Shown here one piece after another: positions 16,533 through 21,284 of a DNA stretch of 21,284 nucleotides (position 1 is the stretch's first letter; every line of letters starts with the position of its first letter). The position numbers were made by a program, and so were the translations under genes. Below the pieces are notes generated by a model. That model made no database searches. It was not told the origin of the DNA and saw only the letters and a list, made by a program, of their open reading frames with translations. The stretch comes from Chrysochromulina parva (taxonomy: Eukaryota > Haptophyta > Prymnesiales > Chrysochromulinaceae). The stretch spans positions 1-21,284 of the forward strand of contig PJAB01000750.1 of NCBI GenBank assembly GCA_002887195.1. The letters run 5' to 3'.

Positions 16533-18185
16533 CTACACGCAGTCGGGCTCGATGTCTGGCCACTTTACCAAGAGCACACGGTAGGCGAGTGTGGGCACAT
16601 GAGACACGGCCTCACAGAGCGAGGGAATCGGGCCCTGCCAGCTATCGGCGTCGCTGCTGACCAAGGTCATAGCCAACTCCACAACTGTGCCTCCCCGCGC
16701 GTGGAGCTCGTCGGAGAGCGCAAGGGCAGCGTCTCTGTGCATCGGGGCGACGATGACCGAGATTGCCGCGTTCATGGAGCGTAGCGCATCGGCGAGTGGC
16801 GCGACGTCCGGATGATAATAGGCCACGTCACTTGCAATCACAACATCGTACTTTGCTAGCACAGCCGTCGCCACGTCACCGAGCGTGTTCCAGTTGAGCT
16901 TGATTGCACTCGCCGAGGTGCCTTGATCAAGCTGCTCGAGCAGCCGTTCGCGAGAATCAGAGAGTATCACGGTGGCCGCTCCACGTGCCGCGAGATCGCG
17001 ACCTGGCAAGCCGAGGCCGGCGCCGAGCTCGAGCACTCGCGGAAGCTGCCGGCCTGTGAGCCCGTCTGCCTTACCGTCTGCCAACCCGTTGACGGAGTCG
17101 GCCAGCAGGAGCCTTCCAGCACGGCTGCGCAGAAAGATCGTCAAGACGACAGCTGAGTCCCACACGCTGTGGCCCACCCCGGCACCCTCGTAAGGAATCT
17201 CATGAAGAAGGAGCGGGACCTCGAGCACGGGCACCATCGACGGATCCGGAGCCGCGGCGAAGGTGAAGCTGCGAGCGGCGCCCTCCATGTAGGAGTCCCG
17301 AGGCCACGCACCCGAGGCCACCGAGGTGGCTGTGCCAAGGCTTGAACTCGAGGGGATGGCGCCCAGCGCCAGCTTGTCGACCATCTCATCCTGCACGTGA
17401 CCACGTGTCAGCTTGGCGAGTGGCGAGAGCCAATGGTACAGCTCGTAGCGGGTGCGTCTCCACGGGCCTTTGAGTCGTGCTGCCCGCTCGCTGCGTTCGT
17501 CGGAGGTTTCCTTGGAGGACGATGGCCGTCCAATAGAGGCCCTCTGACTCAGCATCGGATGGTCTTCCTTCCAGAGGTCTTTAGCGGCCTCCTTGGCGGC
17601 CACTCGCGCGGCGGCCCATTGTTTGAGCTCCAACTGAGCGATGTCATCATCCTCGGCCTCCTCTGTGGCATCTTCGTGCATCGACTTCGTGAGCTCGAGA
17701 GAGAGAGCCCGGCTCAGCGCCTCTTTGATGGGCATTGGCTTCAGCTCTGAAGGGTTCTCCGAGCTGCTGCGTAGCCGGAGCAACTCATCGGCGAGGATTC
17801 GGGTTTGCGTGAGATCTATCTGTGTGCCAACTTTGGAGAGCTCTCCCAAAGAGCCGAAGAGGCGACACATAACTGGACGAGACTCATACTGGCCGCAGCG
17901 GCCCATGGATCCATCTTGATCATCGGTAGGCTCATAGATCACGCACGTTAGATCGCTCTTCTGCTTGGCTGCGGCGAGACGACTGAACACCGAGTTTGCC
18001 AAGCCGTGGCGAAGCAATGATTGAGCCAAAGGCAAGCACTCGGTCTCCGTCGCTTCAGCGGTCAGAGCCGTCATGCACTTGCCGCAGCCTGGTGCAGAGA
18101 TAAATCCACTCGCTTTCGTAGCTGCAAATGACTTGGCATCGATTCGTGCAAAAGAGGTCATGGCCATGGCCCAGGCTCCTGACAT
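16533..18185 (-). CDS. YkgJ-like Cys domain fused to METTL21/FAM86-like protein methyltransferase (550 aa)
   Basis: Single exon. The N-terminal part has GCGKC (Cys34, Cys37) and GRCGQYESRPVMCRLFG (Cys97, Tyr100, RP, Cys107), the layout of the CxxC...C..RP..CR domain of YkgJ-type putative zinc- or iron-binding proteins. Residues 120-300 are charged and probably helical, with no family I recognise. The C-terminal part is a seven-beta-strand SAM methyltransferase: VWDSAVVL, motif I VLELGAGLGLPG (about 380-391), a Gln/Asn-Trp segment and YDVVIASDVAYYHPDV (about 442-457). In METTL21/FAM86 relatives these mark lysine methyltransferases of translation factors or chaperones; the substrate here is unknown. 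The first ATG of the frame was used; other ATGs follow 7 and 9 codons later, and a GTG precedes it. It diverges from the hydrolase gene. Confidence 0.83.
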   Translation of the reverse strand: MSGAWAMAMTSFARIDAKSFAATKASGFISAPGCGKCMTALTAEATETECLPLAQSLLRHGLANSVFSRLAAAKQKSDLTCVIYEPTDDQDGSMGRCGQYESRPVMCRLFGSLGELSKVGTQIDLTQTRILADELLRLRSSSENPSELKPMPIKEALSRALSLELTKSMHEDATEEAEDDDIAQLELKQWAAARVAAKEAAKDLWKEDHPMLSQRASIGRPSSSKETSDERSERAARLKGPWRRTRYELYHWLSPLAKLTRGHVQDEMVDKLALGAIPSSSSLGTATSVASGAWPRDSYMEGAARSFTFAAAPDPSMVPVLEVPLLLHEIPYEGAGVGHSVWDSAVVLTIFLRSRAGRLLLADSVNGLADGKADGLTGRQLPRVLELGAGLGLPGRDLAARGAATVILSDSRERLLEQLDQGTSASAIKLNWNTLGDVATAVLAKYDVVIASDVAYYHPDVAPLADALRSMNAAISVIVAPMHRDAALALSDELHARGGTVVELAMTLVSSDADSWQGPIPSLCEAVSHVPTLAYRVLLVKWPDIEPDCV

Positions 18186-18426
18186 CTCCTGGACAGGCGA
18201 CAGCACACACAGCGACGTCTTCCAAAAGAGACGCGCTACGCGCCCCCGGCGCGAGCCTTGAAAACCCCCTTTCGGCTATTAATTGCCACGATTGCATGCC
18301 GTCCTCGGGGAGACAGACGACTGGAACGCCGTTGGTCTAGGGCCGCCTCGAGGGGGTATTCACAGAGCACTGCGCACACCTTTGTGGGATGTCGGACTTT
18401 TTCCGCTGGCTTCGCGTTCTGACGCC
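18186..18426. promoter_or_regulatory. Short divergent intergenic region (241 bp)
   Basis: It separates the methyltransferase and hydrolase start codons, so both promoters must lie here or inside the genes. A lower-GC patch, ggctattaattgccacgatt, lies at 18273-18292. No further motif is clear. Confidence 0.4.
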
Positions 18427-20359
18427 ATGCTCTTCCGTATGAGCATCATCCAGGCACTTGCCTTTTCGCTGCCGGAGCCGAAGGGTCCGGAGCCGAAGGG
18501 TCCGGGCGCAGGCCCATGGCAGCACGAACAACCGGAAAAGTACGGTAAGTCTGACTGTGGCAGGCCACCACCACAGGACTCAGAGGCGTCGTCACGTGAT
18601 AATCTGCTGTGTGCTGTGCGCGCGCACAGGACTATCCTCTCTTCGGCTCGAGGAGGCCGCCGAAGCCGTCGGTCGGATTCGCGAGAGATATTGCTTTCTG
18701 GTCTTCAAGGGTGGGGCGCTGATCCATGAGACTTACTATCACAACACGAGCGAGACACTGTATGAGACGGACTCCCTTGCCAAGACGATGATTGCCCAAC
18801 TCGTGGGTGTGGCAGTGACGCGCGGCTATCTCGACCTGGATGTTCCCGTCGTGCGGTATGGTGTCAACACGAGCATTGCGGGCCGGTGGTCCGACGTACT
18901 CAACACGAGGCATCTGCTGGCGCAGAGCTCGGGTCTAGGCCGGGTGCCGCCGGGCGACTACTTTACGTACGACAGCGACGCGTTCATCCAGCTGCTCTCC
19001 ACGATCCTGGGCAAGGTCGTGCCCGGAGGGAACGTGCTCGAGTGGGCGACGGAAGTCTTCGCGGTTCCGCTGGGCATCCCCGACGTCTTCGCAAACGACA
19101 CGTACATTGGCGGAGGCAACATCTCCGCGGGCGGCGGTCAGCAGATGAGCTGCCGACAGGTGGGCCGCATCGGCCAGCTCCTCCTGAACCACGGCAGCTG
19201 GCGAGGCGAGCCTGGCGAGCCAGCCATCCAGCTCTACAGCGAGGCGTACGCGGAGGCCATGGCCACCCCACAATTCCCGGTTTGGGGCACGAGCTACGGC
19301 TTGTTGACCTGGCTCAATCTGGCGGGAGCCTCGCCTGCCTTCTGCTGCGCGCCGCGCTGGTGCCAGTCCCAGCAGCGCAGCCCTTTCAAGGGATTCGACA
19401 CCCACCAGCTGCATGGCATCGTTGGCTGCGACATTGAGTACTCCGCCAGCAACTCGGGCCCTCTCGAATCGCAGCCCCGAGGGCCGCTCGTCAAGGCGCC
19501 GCCGTCGGCGTTGATCTCGTACGGTTTCCAAGCGCGTGTGATGTACGTCGAACCAGAGTCCGAGTTGGTTGTGGTCACGATGGGTCAGACGGAGGGCAAC
19601 TCGCTCTGGGACGGCGGCTGCTCGTATGATGAAGGCTTCACGATCACACTGATGGTGCAGGCGTGGCAGAACGCCACGACGCCCGATCCCGCGCTGAAGC
19701 AAGCGTACGATGCAGCAGCAGCCGGCAGAGTGGCGGGCTCGGCGGCGGACTCGGCGGCGGGCTCGGCGGCGGACTCGGCGGCGGACTCGGCGGCGGGCTC
19801 GGCGGCGGACTCGGCGGCGGGCTCGGCGGCGGGGCGGGTGGGAGAGTGGGCGCACGAGCGCCATGGCGAGCGCTCAAGCACCGCCGCTGCGCGCACGATA
19901 GCGGCGCGGCCCCCCTCCTCTCGGCCGGCGCAGCTGGGAAAGCAGGCTCCACCGACCGGGTCGTGCTTTTGCTTCTGTCCTCCGGGGGAAGGCTTCGGCA
20001 CGTGTGCCAACGTCTACGACAACAGCACGCACTGCGACCCGAGCAAGCTACCGGTACCGCTCCCACACCCGATTGAAGTGTGCCCCGCGACCGGCCTGGT
20101 GCAGCAATGCGGCGGCTTCTTCCACTCCAAGAGCCCGAATCCGAGCTGCTTCCAGTGGGTCGACCAATCCTACTTTGACTGCGACGTGATCGAGCCATGC
20201 CCACAAGGCCATCTGCACCCACTGGACAGGCAAGTGTGCTCGTGTCGCCCGAAGCCGCAGAGCTTGTTCCAGCAATGCATCTTCCAACCCTTGAGCTGCG
20301 AAGAGACGGGATCCGCCAACGGACACCGCAAGAGGGTGGCCTCCTTTGCTCGAGTTTGA
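18427..20359 (+). CDS. Secreted-type beta-lactamase-family serine hydrolase with Cys-rich tail (2 exons, 615 aa)
   Basis: Exons 18427-18544 and 18630-20359, 616 codons. Exon 1 encodes MLFRMSIIQALAFSLPEPKG, a weak signal-peptide candidate, and a doubled PEPKG. Residues 50-430 fit the beta-lactamase-related family (class C/PBP-like): the nucleophile motif S-L-A-K (Ser88, Lys91), the Tyr motif TYDSD (Tyr153), then GGGQQMSCRQVGRIGQLLLNHG and a C-terminal VVVTMGQTEGN. An Ala/Ser/Asp/Gly linker encoded by a GGCGGC repeat follows. Residues about 484-600 hold many Cys (CFCFCPPGEGFGTC, QQCGGFF, CSCRP), suggesting disulphides and export. Substrate unknown: esterase, peptidase or amide hydrolase are all possible. 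The intron is canonical, so the start in exon 1 is well supported. Confidence 0.87.
18545..18629 (+). other. Ordinary 85-nt GTAAGT...GCACAG intron of the hydrolase gene
   Basis: The donor GTAAGT follows AAGTACG; the acceptor GCGCGCACAG precedes GACTATCC. Joining changes frame and links the leader exon to the hydrolase exon. It has no tandem repeat and no copy of the flanking exons, in contrast to the introns of the three large genes to the left. Confidence 0.8.
19730..19840 (+). repeat. GGCGGC(G/A)CTC tandem repeat encoding an Ala/Ser/Gly/Asp linker
   Basis: About eight 12-bp units alternating ggcggcggactc and ggcggcgggctc encode SAADSAAGS-type sequence between the hydrolase domain and the Cys-rich tail. 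The other frames over it are open but repetitive artefacts. Confidence 0.85.
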
Positions 20360-20921
20360 GACAGTGCTTTCTGTGGAAATGAGCTCAAACTCATACCTCA
20401 TACCTCGAATAACTTAGTTGAAATCATTGCGGAACGAGCTCAACGGGAAGATGAGCTCGGCTGTACGCCCGCGCCCGCTCGGCAGCTCGATCACATCGCT
20501 CATCGGACCCTCGCCGCGCCCATAGCCATACCGCATACGCCTGCGCGATCCTACGGGTCTGGCCGTCGTCCTGGGCGTCCTCTGTCCCTTGGCACCTGGC
20601 TCACAGGACCTTTCTCCCGAACCCGTGCAGCGCTCGACTGAACGCGATGATCGAGCTCGTGTGTGATGAAGGGAGGGTTTAAGGCGTCCCGAGCAAAAAT
20701 GACGGAACAAAATTGATGTGACGAAACTGATAGGGGATACTTGAATTGACTAGATTACTTGTATATACTGGTAAACTTGAGACGTGAGTGCGGTCCAAAA
20801 AGCACGTGCTTGCGATCGCTTTGTTGGTCGAGGTCGTGAGCGAAGGCAGCCTCGTGGCAAGAGCGGGGTCCCAAAGGAAGAAGGCAGCGTTCGCTGGACG
20901 TGGACGCGCGAAGGCTGTCTC
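20360..20921. other. Intergenic stretch, nothing firmly identified
   Basis: It holds the hydrolase 3' flank and the upstream part of the right-edge gene. A short minus frame ends FPLSSFRNDFN at about 20414 and could be the last exon of an unseen gene, but nothing supports it. The segment 20690-20790 is AT-richer. The frame of the right-edge gene stays open from about 20782, so part of 20782-20921 may be coding. Confidence 0.4.
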
Positions 20922-21284
20922 ATGGAGCTGGTTCTACACGAGGGCCGCTTCGTCGTGCCAGATGCGATCACACTGGAGCAGCTGGAGGAATGTAAGCGCG
21001 GAGTGTGCACGCATCTTCCGAGGGGCACCAAGTACGAAGATTTCTACCCCTCCCTTGTTCTGTCGTATGCGTCCGGCCGCCGGCCTGGCGACTGCGAGGG
21101 CTCTGGACCCGGGGTGGTGTACGCCAAGGGGATGAGTGACTTTCTCCACGAGCGCGGCCTGCATTGCTTCTCCGGGCTGCAAGTGCCCCCCGGCGTGGAC
21201 TGGGAGACCTTCATGCTGCGCCTGACTGGCGAGAACGGGAAGCGTGAGAAGCCAAAGGTGCTCATCGTCATCCTCACCGCGGCC
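20922..21284 (+). CDS. TIR-like domain protein, truncated at the right edge
   Basis: From the ATG at 20922 the frame is open to the end: MELVLHEGRFVVPDAITLEQ, then KYEDFYPSLVLSYASG, YAKGMSDFLHERGLHCFSGL, VPPGVDWETFMLRL and KPKVLIVILTAA. The order of a beta-strand with SY, a helix, RGLHCF, a PPGVDW turn and a final hydrophobic strand recalls TIR domains (SY...L...G..vf...i.pG..w...vviS). I cannot tell whether it has NADase or scaffold function, since the C-terminal half is outside the window. The frame upstream is open (GVPKEEGSVRWTWTREGCL), so the true start may be earlier or in another exon. It may relate to the SHRWE protein at the left edge. Confidence 0.6.
   Translation, partial: MELVLHEGRFVVPDAITLEQLEECKRGVCTHLPRGTKYEDFYPSLVLSYASGRRPGDCEGSGPGVVYAKGMSDFLHERGLHCFSGLQVPPGVDWETFMLRLTGENGKREKPKVLIVILTAA

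Noticed and set aside
18935..20076. Arg- or Gly-rich frames on both strands over the hydrolase gene
   Set aside because: Low-complexity shadows; catalytic motifs are in the plus frame only.
1..21284. tRNA, rRNA or spliceosomal RNA genes
   Set aside because: I looked for T-loop-like GGTTCGAATCC and conserved snRNA starts and found none; a covariance-model scan would be decisive.

Overview
This is nuclear DNA of a GC-rich unicellular eukaryote. Genes lie on both strands and are broken by spliceosomal introns. The proteins are eukaryotic in build: a bromodomain/PHD/GCN5-type acetyltransferase, an intron-split Der GTPase and an arogenate-type Phe/Tyr enzyme. A plastid-bearing alga with a compact, repeat-rich genome, such as a haptophyte or pelagophyte, fits best. 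That is inference from composition and gene content; no marker gene settles it.

Layout. 1-222 (-): 5'-truncated exon of a protein with a VLFVSHRWED motif. 550-3553 (-): double-GTPase Der/EngA in five exons. 4129-7937 (-): one five-exon gene whose spliced product fuses prephenate/arogenate dehydratase, arogenate/prephenate dehydrogenase and a class I aminotransferase, that is, every step from prephenate to Phe and to 4-hydroxyphenylpyruvate or Tyr. 7938-8634: divergent promoter region with a small foldback element. 8635-9408 (+): uncharacterised low-complexity protein. 10098-14696 (+): four-exon gene with acidic tract, bromodomain, PHD finger and GCN5-type HAT domain. 14697-16532: no supported gene; one nested inverted repeat. 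16533-18185 (-): CxxC/YkgJ-like domain fused to a METTL21/FAM86-like methyltransferase. 18427-20359 (+): two-exon beta-lactamase-fold serine hydrolase with a Cys-rich tail. 20922-21284 (+): truncated TIR-like protein.

The most unusual feature is the introns. In Der, the aromatic fusion gene and the HAT gene, 11 introns were placed by joining conserved protein motifs in frame. Ten of them contain copies, perfect or decayed, of the exon edges beside them; two are almost only tandem copies (2 x 79 bp; 65+65+70 bp). Seven of the 11 downstream exons begin with GT, as expected if a duplicated segment supplied the donor site. Seven introns end in a short repeat of the form CTGATTGCCCCCCTCATCAG. In one unit it carries a branch-point-like CTGAT, a C-rich pyrimidine tract and an acceptor AG, and its orientation follows transcription on both strands. 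The sequence thus looks like recent or continuing intron birth by local tandem duplication combined with a spreading acceptor-site minisatellite. The hydrolase gene intron at 18545-18629 is ordinary and shows none of this.
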